A DNA stretch of 64,000 nt from NCBI GenBank assembly GCA_021776335.1, contig JAJFGB010000007.1, forward strand, positions 682,001 through 746,000, in the 5' to 3' direction. The position numbers and the translations under genes were made by a program. The stretch comes from Hyphococcus sp. GTDB lineage: Bacteria > Pseudomonadota > Alphaproteobacteria > Caulobacterales > Parvularculaceae. Below are positions 7,675 to 18,020 of the stretch, one piece after another; position 1 is the first letter of the stretch, and the number at the start of each line of letters is the position of its first letter. The notes beneath the pieces are model-generated. The model did not search any database. It had not been told where the DNA came from and saw only the letters and a list, made by a program, of their open reading frames with translations.

Positions 7675-8868
7675 CTATTGCGGGTCGAAGATCAAATCCA
7701 TGTCGATTCGGCGATTGCGGCGGCGGCCTTCAGCCGTTGCATTGCTTACCAACGGTTCCGCCTCGCCGGCGCCGCGCGCCGTGAGCCGTCGCGGCGGAAC
7801 GTTGCCGCTCTCCACCAGAAAAGTGAGAACAGCGTTGGCGCGGCGCTCGCTTAGCTGGCGATTGCGCGTTTGCCCGCCTGTGGAATCGGTATGGCCGGAA
7901 ATTTCAAATGAGAATTGCGGGCATTCATTCATCTCGCCAGCGAGTTCCAGCAGATAGTCGCGGCTGGCGTCGGCGAGGAATGCACTGCCTGTTCTAAAAC
8001 CGATGCGGCGCTCAGAGATTTTCCCGCGCAGCCGGGTACGGCAGGCGTCGGTAAAGGCTTGCTCTGTAAATGGCGCTGCCGCGATGTCGGGCGCAGGCGT
8101 TGAAAATTCGCTTTCGGTAACCGCCGGGTTGTCTGCAACCGCTGGGGCGTCAACCGAAACGGGCGCGGGCAGCACGACCGCGATGTCCGCTTTGCCAGTC
8201 ATACCTTGCGGCAATGTGGACATAAACCTGCGCAACACGTCGGCGCGCTCTGCGCTATTGGCAGCGCCCGTCAACACAAATTGCGCGCCATTGGCTTCGA
8301 TCGCGCCTGCTTCGAGACGCGCTAATGCGTGAAGGCTGATTGCGGCGGCGGCGAGCCAGTCGCTTTCCGGCGGCGCCCCGCCGGCGAGATCAAGCGCGCC
8401 GGAAATTTCTGCGTCTGGAAAAGCTTCAGCGGCGCGTTTGAATATCTCTTTACGTGCATTGTCGCTTGGTGCCTGGCCTGAAAACACGAGGGCGCCGGTC
8501 TGATATTCAACGATCCAGATGAAAGGGTCCGCAATGGGAAGTCTTTCAGCGTCTCTCACACCGGCGGTATCGACTGCCGTGACACCGCCGACGATAAAAC
8601 CGCCATGCCATGCCGATCCGCGGATAGCTGCGAGGGCATTGTCAAAATCTTCATGGGACGGCGCACTGCCTGAAATAACGGCTTTTTGCCCGTCAATGGT
8701 CACTTGCGCCCATGGATAATCGCTGGCCGCCAGTTTCTGATCGACGTGTCGCTGCAATTCCGTTTCTGCGGTGAGGGCGGAGCCAGGCAGGATATCAAAG
8801 ATGATCGACAAAACGCCCACAAGCACTGTCGCCAAAACGCCCAGCAGAATTTTCAAGACGGCCATCAT
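7675..8868 (-). CDS. Inner-membrane anchored OmpA/BON-domain envelope protein
   Basis: About 397 residues. An N-terminal transmembrane segment (MMAVLKILLGVLATVLVGVL) is followed by BON-like repeats (for example VTIDGQKAVISGSAPSH and YQTGALVFSGQAPSDNARK) and a C-terminal OmpA-type peptidoglycan-binding domain with FEISGHTDSTGG, NRQLSERRANAVL and RRRNRRIDM. The layout resembles mycobacterial ArfA/OmpATb and related alphaproteobacterial proteins. It probably tethers the inner membrane or periplasm to peptidoglycan. The ATG at 8868 is preferred; a TTG at 8910 would overlap tdh by 11 bases and lacks a ribosome-binding site. A small membrane protein gene follows. Confidence 0.82.
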   Translation of the reverse strand: MMAVLKILLGVLATVLVGVLSIIFDILPGSALTAETELQRHVDQKLAASDYPWAQVTIDGQKAVISGSAPSHEDFDNALAAIRGSAWHGGFIVGGVTAVDTAGVRDAERLPIADPFIWIVEYQTGALVFSGQAPSDNARKEIFKRAAEAFPDAEISGALDLAGGAPPESDWLAAAAISLHALARLEAGAIEANGAQFVLTGAANSAERADVLRRFMSTLPQGMTGKADIAVVLPAPVSVDAPAVADNPAVTESEFSTPAPDIAAAPFTEQAFTDACRTRLRGKISERRIGFRTGSAFLADASRDYLLELAGEMNECPQFSFEISGHTDSTGGQTRNRQLSERRANAVLTFLVESGNVPPRRLTARGAGEAEPLVSNATAEGRRRNRRIDMDLIFDPQ

Positions 8869-8899
8869 GAAAGTGGTCCCGTGCGCGGCTGCTTTGTCG

Positions 8900-9934
8900 T
8901 CACCATTCAAGAATGACTTTGCCGGATTGGCCCGACCGCATCACGTCAAAACCTTTTTGAAAATCACCAATAGGGTAGTGATGCGTTAATATCGGCGAGA
9001 GATCGAGCCCCGCCTGGAGCATTGTCCCCATTTTGTACCAGGTTTCAAACATTCGCCGCCCGTAAATACCTTTTATCTCGAGGCCTTTGAAGATCACATT
9101 GTCCCAGTTAATGCCGGCGCCGTTCGGCATCAGTCCGAGCATGGCGATCCTGCCGCCGTGATTCATCGTATCGAGCATGGACGAGAACGCCGCTGGAACG
9201 CCGGACATTTCAAGACCTACGTCAAAGCCCTCGGTCATGCTCAGATCACTCATGACATCGCGTAAATTCTCGGTCGATACATTGACGACGCGGGTTGCGC
9301 CCATTTTTCGCGCGAGATCAAGGCGGAAATCATTGACGTCTGTGATGACCACATGCCGGGCGCCGACAAATTTGGCGATCGCCGCCGCCATGATGCCGAT
9401 GGGACCGGCCCCGGTAATCAAAACATCCTCGCCCACAAGATCAAACGCCAGCGCCGTGTGGGTCGCATTGCCGTAAGGATCAAAGATCGCGCCCATATCG
9501 TCGGACACATTGTCCGGCAATTTGTAGACATTAAACGCCGGCACCGAGACATATTCAGCAAAGGAGCCGGGCCGATTGACGCCGACACCAACCGAGTTGC
9601 GGCACAGGTGACGCTTGCCGGCGCGGCAATTGCGGCAATAGCCGCAAGTGACGTGCCCTTCGGCGGAAACCCGGTCGCCGACGCTCATATTGAAATGCTC
9701 GGGGTGGACCTCTGAGCCGATCTCGACAATCTCACCAGCAAATTCGTGACCGACCGTCATCGGTACGGGAATGGTTTTCTGGGCCCACTCGTCCCAATTA
9801 TAGATATGCACATCAGTGCCGCAGATCGCCGAACGTTTGACCTTGATCAAGACGTCATTAACGCCGACCTCGGGCTTTGACGTATCGAGCATCCAGATGC
9901 CTTCTTCAGGCTTTGCTTTCATCAGGGCTTTCAT
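8900..9934 (-). CDS. tdh: L-threonine 3-dehydrogenase
   Basis: A 344-residue zinc-dependent medium-chain dehydrogenase (E. coli Tdh is 341) oxidising L-threonine to 2-amino-3-ketobutyrate with NAD+. It shows the catalytic zinc site [16 protein letters not shown] and GHEFAGEI, a structural zinc loop with four cysteines ([15 protein letters not shown]), and the NAD-binding [18 protein letters not shown]. It follows kbl by 10 bp, the classic threonine-to-glycine operon order, so the unstable product is passed to Kbl. It ends KVILEW, as in the family. Confidence 0.97.
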   Translation of the reverse strand: MKALMKAKPEEGIWMLDTSKPEVGVNDVLIKVKRSAICGTDVHIYNWDEWAQKTIPVPMTVGHEFAGEIVEIGSEVHPEHFNMSVGDRVSAEGHVTCGYCRNCRAGKRHLCRNSVGVGVNRPGSFAEYVSVPAFNVYKLPDNVSDDMGAIFDPYGNATHTALAFDLVGEDVLITGAGPIGIMAAAIAKFVGARHVVITDVNDFRLDLARKMGATRVVNVSTENLRDVMSDLSMTEGFDVGLEMSGVPAAFSSMLDTMNHGGRIAMLGLMPNGAGINWDNVIFKGLEIKGIYGRRMFETWYKMGTMLQAGLDLSPILTHHYPIGDFQKGFDVMRSGQSGKVILEW

Positions 9935-9944
9935 GGGCGGGATC

Positions 9945-11147
9945 CTAGATTATACCCAGCGTCTTACCAACTTTGGCGAACGCCGTCACGGCCTGATCGA
10001 CCTGGTCATCGCTATGGGCGGCGCACATCTGCGTCCTGATGCGGGCAAGGCCTTTCGGCACCACCGGGAATGAAAAAGCGGTAACGTAAACGCCTTCTTC
10101 CATCAGGGCTGCCGCCATTTCACCGGCAAGGCGCGCATCTCCGAGCATCACTGGAATGATTGGATGCTCGCCGGGTAAAAGATCAAAACCCGCTTCCGCC
10201 ATCTGCGCACGAAAACGCGCTGCGTTGCGGAAAAGTTGCGTGCGCAAATCGTCGCCGCCATCAACGAGCTCAAGGGTTTTTAGCGTGGCGCCAAGGAGGG
10301 CTGGCGTCAGCGCATTGGAAAAGAGATAGGGGCGGGCGCGATTGCGCAGGAGGTGAACAACTTTTTCCGATGCGCAGATATAACCGCCCATGCCGCCGCC
10401 AAGCGCCTTGCCGAGTGTGCCGGTTAAAATATCCACACGCTTCGCAACGCCTTTATGGGCCGGCGCGCCGCGTCCGCCGGGCCCCATGAAACCCGTGGCG
10501 TGACAATCATCGACCATCACGAGGGCGCCAAATTCATCCGCTAACGCACAAACTTCATCAAGCTTGGCGATATAGCCATCCATGGAAAAGACGCCGTCGG
10601 TAACGATGAGCTTTGTGCGCACGCCGTCCGCATCCGCTTGCTGCAATTGTTTTTTCAAATCATCCATATCGGAATTGGCAAAGCGATAACGTTTGGCTTT
10701 GCACAAGCGCACGCCGTCAATGATCGACGCGTGATTGAGCGCGTCTGAAATGATGGCGTCTTCGGGCCCCAGGAGCGGTTCAAAGACGCCGCCATTGGCG
10801 TCAAAGCAGGCCGCAAACAGAATTGAATCTTCATAGCCAAGGAAGTCGGCAATCGCTTTTTCAACCTTGCGATGAAGATCACTGGTGCCGCAGATAAAGC
10901 GCACCGACGCCATGCCGAACCCGTATTCATCCATGGTCGCCTTGGCGGCTGCGACAATTTCCGGGTGATCAGCCAGCCCAAGATAATTATTGGCGCAAAA
11001 ATTCAAAACACGTTTGGTTTCGCCATTATGGATCACGTCAATCACTGGCCCCTGGGGCGATGTGATCTGGCGTTCAATTTTTTCCAGGCCCTGCTCACGG
11101 ATGTCGGCGAGCGTTTCTTCGATGCGGTTATAAAATGCTTCGCGCAT
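9945..11147 (-). CDS. kbl: 2-amino-3-ketobutyrate CoA ligase (glycine C-acetyltransferase)
   Basis: A 400-residue PLP enzyme of the alpha-oxoamine synthase family. With CoA it splits 2-amino-3-ketobutyrate into glycine and acetyl-CoA. Key features are [22 protein letters not shown] with PLP-contacting Asp and His, and the Schiff-base lysine in [15 protein letters not shown]. The ATG at 11147 has GGGGAAAG upstream and gives [20 protein letters not shown], matching E. coli Kbl (398 aa). First gene of the kbl-tdh operon; the 173-bp region to the divergent phosphatase must hold its promoter. Confidence 0.97.
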   Translation of the reverse strand: MREAFYNRIEETLADIREQGLEKIERQITSPQGPVIDVIHNGETKRVLNFCANNYLGLADHPEIVAAAKATMDEYGFGMASVRFICGTSDLHRKVEKAIADFLGYEDSILFAACFDANGGVFEPLLGPEDAIISDALNHASIIDGVRLCKAKRYRFANSDMDDLKKQLQQADADGVRTKLIVTDGVFSMDGYIAKLDEVCALADEFGALVMVDDCHATGFMGPGGRGAPAHKGVAKRVDILTGTLGKALGGGMGGYICASEKVVHLLRNRARPYLFSNALTPALLGATLKTLELVDGGDDLRTQLFRNAARFRAQMAEAGFDLLPGEHPIIPVMLGDARLAGEMAAALMEEGVYVTAFSFPVVPKGLARIRTQMCAAHSDDQVDQAVTAFAKVGKTLGII

Positions 11148-11320
11148 GGGCTTTCCCCGTGATGAATTGCGTTGGTTGCGCTTGGTTTGACAGCCCAATG
11201 CCACGGGGTCAATTGGCAGGAGAGGGAAGTGAATTCAACGGGTTGAGGCGCATCGCTTGCGTATCAACCACGAAATCAGCAAGACCTTGTGAGGGGGCGT
11301 GTTCAACGAAAGCCAACAAG

Positions 11321-11869
11321 GTGCCGACACTTTATCTGATACGCCACGGACAAGCTGCTGCGCGCTGGGACGAAGAGGCTGATCCGGGCCTTAGTGATGA
11401 AGGACGCGAGCAGGCGGCGCGTGCGTCGTCGACTTTATCATCGTTGAGCCCTGGGGTGATCGTCACCAGCCCCATGCGTCGATGTCGCGAAACTGCAGCC
11501 CCGTTGGAAGCATCCTGGGCGCGCAAGGCCGTCATCAATGACCAAATATCGGAAATCACATCGCCGACCGTCGACCCCGCGGAGCGTGGAAACTGGCTTA
11601 GCGGCATCATGGCCGGGCGCTGGAATGAAATGGACCCGGAATCCGGGAACTGGCGACAAGGCGTGATCGAGGCGTTGTTGGCGATCGAACAGGACAGCGT
11701 CATCTATTCGCATTTCGTGGCCATCAATGTCGCGGTGGGTTGTGCGACGGATGACGACAAGGTTTTAATTTTTCGCCCGGAAAATTGCTCGGTGACAATC
11801 ATCAATAATGATGACGGGCGCCTGCGGCTTTTGGAGCGCGGCGTCGAGGCGATAACGAAAATTGGCTAA
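11321..11869 (+). CDS. Histidine phosphatase superfamily protein
   Basis: About 182 residues from the GTG at 11321. The LYLIRHGQA motif at the N-terminus contains the phosphorylated histidine of the phosphoglycerate-mutase-like superfamily; further signatures are LSDEGREQAARA, VTSPMRRCRETA and the second histidine in IYSHFVAINV. The substrate is unknown. The start is uncertain because no good ribosome-binding site is seen; a longer reading would add unlike sequence. It is divergent from kbl and convergent with the LytTR regulator, from which it is separated by a dispersed repeat. Confidence 0.82.
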   Translation: MPTLYLIRHGQAAARWDEEADPGLSDEGREQAARASSTLSSLSPGVIVTSPMRRCRETAAPLEASWARKAVINDQISEITSPTVDPAERGNWLSGIMAGRWNEMDPESGNWRQGVIEALLAIEQDSVIYSHFVAINVAVGCATDDDKVLIFRPENCSVTIINNDDGRLRLLERGVEAITKIG

Positions 11870-11903
11870 GCGGCGCCGTGCAGGTCTTAGATTCTTGTTT
11901 GTC

Positions 11904-11950
11904 GCGTGATCGAACCGGAAAACCGGTTCCCATTTTTCCTGATCACGCTC
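11904..11950. repeat. Dispersed palindromic repeat, copy 3 of 3
   Basis: GCGTGATCGAACCGG and the mirrored end GATCACGCTC bound a 47-bp element matching copies at 5366 and 6070. It lies between the convergent phosphatase and LytTR genes, ending two bases from the stop codon of the latter, so it could serve as a bidirectional 3' structure. Confidence 0.88.
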
Positions 11951-11951
11951 C

Positions 11952-12767
11952 CTACAAAAACCGCGCGACGACATCCTTATAAGAACGCGAGAGTTTTAGC
12001 TCGCCGCCATTTTCGAGGATCAGGAAATACTCGCCATTGGAATGAGGGTGCAGTTCCTTGACCTTTTTCACATTGACGATGGCCGAACGGTGGACGCGCT
12101 GGAACCGCGCCGGGTCGAGGCGTTGCTGTAGCGCTTTCATGGTCTCGCGGATGATATGGGTCTTACCGCCCGCATGAATGCACATGTAGTCGCCTGCTGC
12201 ATCGATCCATTCAATTTCATCGGCGGTCAGAACAACGACTTTCGATCCGTCCTTGAAGGACAGGCGTTCAGCATAGCGCTGTTTTTCTGCCCAGTCTGGA
12301 TCGTTGATCAATTCTTTGATGCGATCGCGATCATCGTCGCTGAGGGAGGCCAGCAACTCAACAAGTTGCGACTCACGGCTGGTCGCCGCCTTTGATTTCA
12401 TCGCCTCGCGGGCGCGGTGGATCGCGTCTTTCAGGCGCTCTTCCTCGACGGGTTTGACGATGTAATCGAGGGCGTTCGCTTCAAACGCATCAATCGCGTA
12501 TTTGTCATAGGCGGTCACGAATACAAATAATGGCGCCGGTCCGCCGATCATCGCGCGCACAACGCCAAAGCCGTCCAGTCCGGGCATTTGTATATCGAGA
12601 AAAACAAGATCAGGCGTTTTCGCCTTGATGTCTCTTACCGCTTCACGGCCATTAGCGCATTCGCCGACAATTTCGATTTCCGGAAAGGCCTGAAGGCGGA
12701 TCTTAAGACCGCGCAGCGCCAGCGGTTCGTCGTCAACGATCAGCACCCGTATGTTGTCTTCGCTCAT
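11952..12767 (-). CDS. LytTR-family response regulator
   Basis: A 271-residue regulator with an N-terminal receiver domain (acidic pair VDDE, phosphoacceptor D58 in LVFLDIQMPGLDG, Lys in YIVKPVEEE) and a C-terminal LytTR DNA-binding domain (IEWIDAAGDYMCIHAGG, FQRVHRSAIVNV, LKLSRSYKDVV). LytTR regulators bind paired direct repeats upstream of targets. The ATG at 12767 lies one base after the kinase stop and has GGGGA upstream, so kinase and regulator form a coupled two-gene operon. The target genes are unknown; the neighbouring putA is a positional candidate only. Confidence 0.93.
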   Translation of the reverse strand: MSEDNIRVLIVDDEPLALRGLKIRLQAFPEIEIVGECANGREAVRDIKAKTPDLVFLDIQMPGLDGFGVVRAMIGGPAPLFVFVTAYDKYAIDAFEANALDYIVKPVEEERLKDAIHRAREAMKSKAATSRESQLVELLASLSDDDRDRIKELINDPDWAEKQRYAERLSFKDGSKVVVLTADEIEWIDAAGDYMCIHAGGKTHIIRETMKALQQRLDPARFQRVHRSAIVNVKKVKELHPHSNGEYFLILENGGELKLSRSYKDVVARFL

Positions 12768-12768
12768 T

Positions 12769-13947
12769 TTATTGTCCCCGATTTTCAAAAGGCAGTTTTA
12801 TACTGACGCACAGGCCCTGCGGCTTCAGTTTTGACAGGCGGAATTCGCTGCGGTCCTGATACATAAAAGTAAGTCGATCACGCATATTGACTAAACCAAC
12901 ACCATTCTTTGAGTTGGTGAGAATTGTCGAGGGGTCGTCCGGCGCATTAGGTCCATTGTCGCAAACCCGCATGTGCAGCATATTGCCGTCGCGCTTGGCA
13001 ATAATGGTGATCTCGCCGCCGTCTTCCATCTGCGCAATGGCGTATTTTATGGCATTTTCGATGGCCGGCTGCAGGATGAGAGAAGGCACCGGCGCATCAA
13101 GTGTTTCTTCATCGATTTCGAAATCGACTTTGAGCCGGTCCCCAAAGCGGGTTTTTTCAATCTCCAGATAAAGCTTCAACGCCCGCACTTCTTCGGCAAG
13201 CGATGTTTTCAGCAGCGGATCGCTATCCAGCGAGTAACGCAAAAACGCAGATAATTGCGTCAGCATTGAATTTGCTTGTTTGCCGTCCTGTTCGAGCACG
13301 AGTGTTGAAATGGCGTTCAGGGTGTTGAACAGAAAATGTGGGTTGAGCTGGTAGCGCAGCATTTTCAATTGCGCCTGATCAGCGAGGCGCGCTGACAACA
13401 GCGCGCGTTCCATTTCATTGCGGAGATTAAGGTAATAATTGATCCCGAAATAAAACCCGGCCCAGGACCCGAGGAGAAACAGATTCGCCGGCATGCTCGG
13501 AACAATAAGCAGTATATAATCGGTCAGGCTGGCGCTTTCGGCGTCCAAAGGTATCCACCCTCTGCCGATGACGATGCTGAAGATCAACGCTTTCATGCCC
13601 GACATCGCAACGGCCATGATGACCGTCGAGGTCAAAACAGTGGTCAGCAACAGGACCGGGCCCTGGCGGCGCGCCAGGCGGTAGATCGGTCGCGCCAGAA
13701 CACTCGTTGTTAAAAAACCGATGCCGGATGACGCCACCGAATAGAGCAGGGCCGGTGTTGTCCGGCCCGCAAGGAAAGTCGACACGCTCAAGATATGAAG
13801 GACGAAAAAGCCGACCCATCCCGCGATCTGAAGAACCCAGAACATGCGGTCTTTGTCGGCAAACAGCCAGTTCATCCACCGCCCGGAAATACCGGTGGCG
13901 GAGATAAAGGGTCCTGGCTGTTGGGCCGGGATGTCAGCGATGGTCAT
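12769..13947 (-). CDS. LytS/YehU-type sensor histidine kinase
   Basis: A 392-residue membrane kinase with four or five hydrophobic segments in residues about 35-170, then a short coiled region and the His_kinase module: phosphoacceptor H204 in LNPHFLFNTLNAIS, and a C-terminal ATPase with QPAIENAIKYAI (N-box), VCDNGPNAPDD and NGVGLVNMRDRL. The kinase pairs with the LytTR regulator encoded one base downstream. The signal is probably sensed in or at the membrane because no large periplasmic domain is visible. It lies 117 bp after putA on the same strand. Confidence 0.93.
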   Translation of the reverse strand: MTIADIPAQQPGPFISATGISGRWMNWLFADKDRMFWVLQIAGWVGFFVLHILSVSTFLAGRTTPALLYSVASSGIGFLTTSVLARPIYRLARRQGPVLLLTTVLTSTVIMAVAMSGMKALIFSIVIGRGWIPLDAESASLTDYILLIVPSMPANLFLLGSWAGFYFGINYYLNLRNEMERALLSARLADQAQLKMLRYQLNPHFLFNTLNAISTLVLEQDGKQANSMLTQLSAFLRYSLDSDPLLKTSLAEEVRALKLYLEIEKTRFGDRLKVDFEIDEETLDAPVPSLILQPAIENAIKYAIAQMEDGGEITIIAKRDGNMLHMRVCDNGPNAPDDPSTILTNSKNGVGLVNMRDRLTFMYQDRSEFRLSKLKPQGLCVSIKLPFENRGQ

Positions 13948-14064
13948 AAAAGAGTGCTCGTCATCTGGGCCTGAGTGAAGGCTGTTGCTTGCTGCAATGC
14001 AAGATCACCTGCGGCGAACAGCCCCTGCGCCGCGATAAATCCCTTCTCGCGCGCCTGTTTAACC

Positions 14065-17000
14065 CTATTCGCCAAGGGATAATAGCCGCACATCGCCGCC
14101 AGCAGCGGTGGTGTTGATAGAGAGTGTACGCTCTGTTGCAAAGCGCCAGGGGCCATCCAGACAGGATAGAAGGGGGATGATGGATCCCTCTCGTTTTGCA
14201 AGAATTTTCTCAATATCGGCTCGTCCTTCGCTGCCGCCGTCGAAGATCACGGCACTGACGCGGCCATCGAGGAGCAGCGCCTGTCTGACCGGACCCGGGA
14301 AGCAATGAACAATACCCGGGAGCCCGTCCGCAGCGCGTTCAATCGCTGTTGCGAGACTGGCGGCGGCCGGGTCCGTTGTGATGGCGCAATTGCCGGCGGC
14401 GAGCGCCAGGGCGATTTGGTGAAAACTCGTCTCTGCGTCGGCGCCGCCGAGACACAGCGCGACGCCGCGGCCCCGCAAGCGCAGTGTGTTAGATTCGCCT
14501 GTCGGGCCGGGCAATTCAATAGCCGGTTGAAAGACGGTGTCATAAATGTCGGCGCCTCTTGATAATTGTTGCGCCGCCTCCGGAACATTTTCCGCCGCCC
14601 GGCGCATAATCGCGCCGCGGTTACTGTTGTTCCATTGGTGATAGTCGGCATTCGCGGCGTTGAGTTCCTCGTCTTCTGCGAGCGGCAGTGTTTCGTCGGC
14701 GATATCACTCATGGTTTTCGAGATTGCGCGGGCGCGTTTCGTGAGCGCCTTCAAATAATGGGGTCCGCCGGCTTTCGGCCCGGTTCCAGAGAGGCCTTCG
14801 CCGCCAAATGGCTGCACGCCGACAACGGCGCCAATCTGATTGCGGTTTACATAAAGATTGCCGACGCGCGCGCGGCGTGAAATCGCATGCATGGTTTCAT
14901 CGATACGCGTATGGGCCCCCATGGTGAGGCCAAAGCCCAGCGCGTTGATCTCATCGATGAGAGATTCCAGCCTGTTCGCCTTGAACCGAACGACATGGAG
15001 AACCGGTCCGAAAATTTCCTCTTGCATATCGCTGAGCGCGCTGACCTCGAACGCTACGGGCCGGATGAACGTGCCTTCCGGTGCGTTGTCTGTCTCTGGG
15101 GCGCGTGCGATCAATCTTGCGGTGTTTTCAAGCCGCGTAATATGGCGCGCGATATTGTCCCGTGCGCCCTTGTCGATGACCGGGCCCACATCGGTTGAGC
15201 GCATCGATGGATCGCTGGTTTTGAGTTCCGCCATGGCGCCGGCGAGCATTTCATTGAACCGGTCTGCGATATCTTCCTGAACGCAAACGACACGGCAGGC
15301 GGAGCAACGCTGTCCGGCGCTTTGAAACGCTGAGGCGACGGTGTCCGTCACTGCCTGTTCCAACAGCGCCGTTGAATCGACGATCATGGCGTTGATGCCG
15401 CCGGTCTCCGCGATCAGCGCTGCATCATGCTTGCCGCTGTCAATGAGGCTTTGCTTGATGGTCTGGGCAACGCGCGTTGAGCCGGTAAAGATGACGCCAT
15501 TAACATCAGGGTGGGCGACCAGCGGCGTGCCGATTTGCGATCCGCCGCCGGGAAGAAAGTGCAGCGCGCCGCCAGGAATGCCGGCTTCATGAAGAAGCTT
15601 AACAGCTTCGAAGGCGATCAACGGCGTTTGTCCAGCGGGTTTGGCGACAACGCAATTGCCGGCAGCAAGACCCGCTGAAACCTGTCCGAGAAAAATAGCC
15701 AATGGAAAATTCCACGGAGAAATACAGGCGACAACGCCGAGCGGCGCACCCTCAAGTTGCTCTGCCTCGTCAGGGTAATATCTGAGGAAATCTACAGCTT
15801 CGCGAATTTCGGCGATGGCGTCTGGCCAGCTCTTGCCGGCCTCGAAAACCGCGAGTGTCATGAAATGCTCGGCGCGCGCTTCCATGAGGTCAGCAGCGCG
15901 GCGCAAAGCATCCGCGCGTGTATGCGCCGGTGTTGATGCCCATTGCGATGCAAAGGCGGCCGCCGCATCGCAAGCTTCATTCACTTCACGTTCGCCGGCG
16001 CTCTCCACTGATCCGACCGCGTCACTGAGATTGGCCGGGTTGGTCGCCGGTTCGATGACGCCGGCGCGTAATTCGCCATTGATGATCGCGCGTGCGGCAA
16101 CCGGTGACAAACCATCGCGCGCTGCTCGCGTCATTGCTGCCGCCACTGGCGGGTGGGTTTCATCAAAGCCTTTGGCGGCGAGGCGCCCGCCCAGATGATC
16201 GCGCGGCGCCGGGATATTCGGATTTGCAATGGGGGTAAGCCCCGTCAATTCTTCAACCGGATCGGCGACAACATCGTCTACGGATAAATCAGGATCAATG
16301 AGTTGATTTACGAAAGAGGAATTGGCGCCATTTTCGAGGAGCCTGCGCACAAGATAGGGGAGGAGCTCTTTATGACCGCCGACAGGCGCGTAAATGCGCG
16401 AGCGCACGCCGTGAGTGATCAGATTATCATGAAGCGCTTCGCCCATGCCGTGCAGGCGCTGCAATTCATAATCGCTGTAATTGCCAGCCATTTCCTGCAC
16501 CATGGTCGCGGTCAGCGCATTGTGGGTGGCAAATTGCGGATAAAAGAAATCGGTCGCGGAAAGGAGTTTCCGTGCGCAGGCAAGATAGCTGAGGTCCGTC
16601 GACACTTTGCGGGTGAAGACCGGATAGCTCTCAAGGCCCATCACTTGAGCGCGCTTGATTTCAGAATCCCAATAGGCGCCTTTAACGAGCCGCACCATGA
16701 TCCGGCGATTGGTGCTGCGGGCAAGCGCGGCGAGCCAGTCGAGCACGAATGATGCGCGCTTTTGATAGGCCTGAACGACGACGCCGAAGCCTTCCCAATC
16801 CTGCAGATCAGGATCACGCATCAGCATTTCGATGATATCGAGGGAGAGATCGAGACGGTCGGCTTCTTCCGCGTCGATGTTGAAACCCATATTGGCAGCT
16901 TTAGCCTGTAGCGCCAGCGCGCGGGCGCGGGCGCCGAGTTCATTTAGGACGCGGGTTTTTTTCCCATATTCATAGCGCGGATGCAGCGCCGAGAGCTTGA

Positions 17001-17742
17001 CGGAAATACCGGGATTGTCAGCGGCTTTTCCGCTCGTGGAGCGTTCCGCGATCGCGGCGATCGCTTGCTCATATTCGCGGTAATAATTTCTGGCGTCAGC
17101 TTCGGTATGGGCCGCCTCGCCGAGCATGTCGTAAGAAAAGAGATAACCGTCTCTCGCGAATTTGTCGCCGCGCTTCATCGCCTCGTGGATGGTTTCGCCG
17201 AGCACAAAATGCTCGCCCATAATGCGCATGGCCTGGGCGACAGAGGCGCGGATCACCGGCTCGCCGAGCCGATCGAGAACGCCTTTTGTCGCCGCCGCCA
17301 TGCGGCCGAGCGGATCTTTGGCTTCGATCTCGTCGAGCCAGGCTGCGGTCAGCATCAGGGCTCTGGTTGAAAAATTAACCAGAGGAAAGGGGCTCGCGCC
17401 TGCATGGGCGGACCAGTCGCCGCCCTCGATCTTGTCTTCAATGAGGGCGTTTGCTGTCGCGGCGTCGGGCGTGCGTAACAGCGCTTCTGCAAGACGCATC
17501 AGTGTGACGCCTTCGGCGGTCGACAGGCCATATTCCTGGAGGAATTTGTCAATAAGGCCTGATCGGACTGCATTGGCCCGCGCAGCCTTCACAAATTCGG
17601 CGGCATTTCCCTGCGCCCGCGCCCGCGTGTCCGCACTTAGCCCGGCGTCCAGGACCAGCGCGGGTACAAGGTCCGCTTCGGCCACGAGATAGTGGTCACG
17701 AATGATGGAGCGCAGGGCGTCAAGGCTGGCAGGTGTCGACAT
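14065..17742 (-). CDS. putA: Bifunctional proline dehydrogenase / P5C dehydrogenase
   Basis: A 1225-residue trifunctional-length PutA lacking the ribbon-helix-helix repressor domain at its N-terminus. It oxidises proline to glutamate with FAD then NAD+. The PRODH barrel (about 170-480) has GISVKLSALHPRYEYGK, DAEEADRLDLSLDI and RLVKGAYWDSEIKRAQ. The P5C dehydrogenase domain (about 600-1000) has SPWNFPLAIFLGQ, AETGGINAMIVDS and the catalytic Cys of SAGQRCSACRV. The remaining 200 residues form the extra ALDH-like C-terminal domain of long PutA proteins. The ATG at 17742 has GGGG upstream; an in-frame TTG two codons earlier is less likely. Because PutA here cannot repress itself, regulation must come from another protein. 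Confidence 0.96.
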   Translation of the reverse strand: MSTPASLDALRSIIRDHYLVAEADLVPALVLDAGLSADTRARAQGNAAEFVKAARANAVRSGLIDKFLQEYGLSTAEGVTLMRLAEALLRTPDAATANALIEDKIEGGDWSAHAGASPFPLVNFSTRALMLTAAWLDEIEAKDPLGRMAAATKGVLDRLGEPVIRASVAQAMRIMGEHFVLGETIHEAMKRGDKFARDGYLFSYDMLGEAAHTEADARNYYREYEQAIAAIAERSTSGKAADNPGISVKLSALHPRYEYGKKTRVLNELGARARALALQAKAANMGFNIDAEEADRLDLSLDIIEMLMRDPDLQDWEGFGVVVQAYQKRASFVLDWLAALARSTNRRIMVRLVKGAYWDSEIKRAQVMGLESYPVFTRKVSTDLSYLACARKLLSATDFFYPQFATHNALTATMVQEMAGNYSDYELQRLHGMGEALHDNLITHGVRSRIYAPVGGHKELLPYLVRRLLENGANSSFVNQLIDPDLSVDDVVADPVEELTGLTPIANPNIPAPRDHLGGRLAAKGFDETHPPVAAAMTRAARDGLSPVAARAIINGELRAGVIEPATNPANLSDAVGSVESAGEREVNEACDAAAAFASQWASTPAHTRADALRRAADLMEARAEHFMTLAVFEAGKSWPDAIAEIREAVDFLRYYPDEAEQLEGAPLGVVACISPWNFPLAIFLGQVSAGLAAGNCVVAKPAGQTPLIAFEAVKLLHEAGIPGGALHFLPGGGSQIGTPLVAHPDVNGVIFTGSTRVAQTIKQSLIDSGKHDAALIAETGGINAMIVDSTALLEQAVTDTVASAFQSAGQRCSACRVVCVQEDIADRFNEMLAGAMAELKTSDPSMRSTDVGPVIDKGARDNIARHITRLENTARLIARAPETDNAPEGTFIRPVAFEVSALSDMQEEIFGPVLHVVRFKANRLESLIDEINALGFGLTMGAHTRIDETMHAISRRARVGNLYVNRNQIGAVVGVQPFGGEGLSGTGPKAGGPHYLKALTKRARAISKTMSDIADETLPLAEDEELNAANADYHQWNNSNRGAIMRRAAENVPEAAQQLSRGADIYDTVFQPAIELPGPTGESNTLRLRGRGVALCLGGADAETSFHQIALALAAGNCAITTDPAAASLATAIERAADGLPGIVHCFPGPVRQALLLDGRVSAVIFDGGSEGRADIEKILAKREGSIIPLLSCLDGPWRFATERTLSINTTAAGGDVRLLSLGE

Positions 17743-18020
17743 TCTCAAACCCCAAAAAAGGATATTTTCCAGCCCGCTTAGCGTGTTGATTGCCGTCTGT
17801 CATGCCCGATTTATCCGGTCTGCTCAGATGTCGCTGGAGAGCCGGAGCCGGCTCGTAAAAATTGATTAGAATTGACTTTCTAAAACCCGCGCCATGCGCT
17901 GCAACGCGCCATTGCGCGGGTCCCCAGCCGGGCCTAACTAAGGACCTGAAAGCACGGGTCGACGGGCCCGCCGCGATGCAAATTCTGACTGCAGAATTGA
18001 CAGCCGAAAGGACGCCCTAA

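Noticed and set aside
11765-11974. Minus-strand frame across repeat copy 3
   Set aside because: It is a translation of the palindromic repeat and antisense of the phosphatase gene; no ribosome-binding site or conserved sequence.
13944-14213. PutA C-terminal extension or small gene
   Set aside because: It is in another frame than putA, which ends with a normal C-terminus at 14065; no independent signals.
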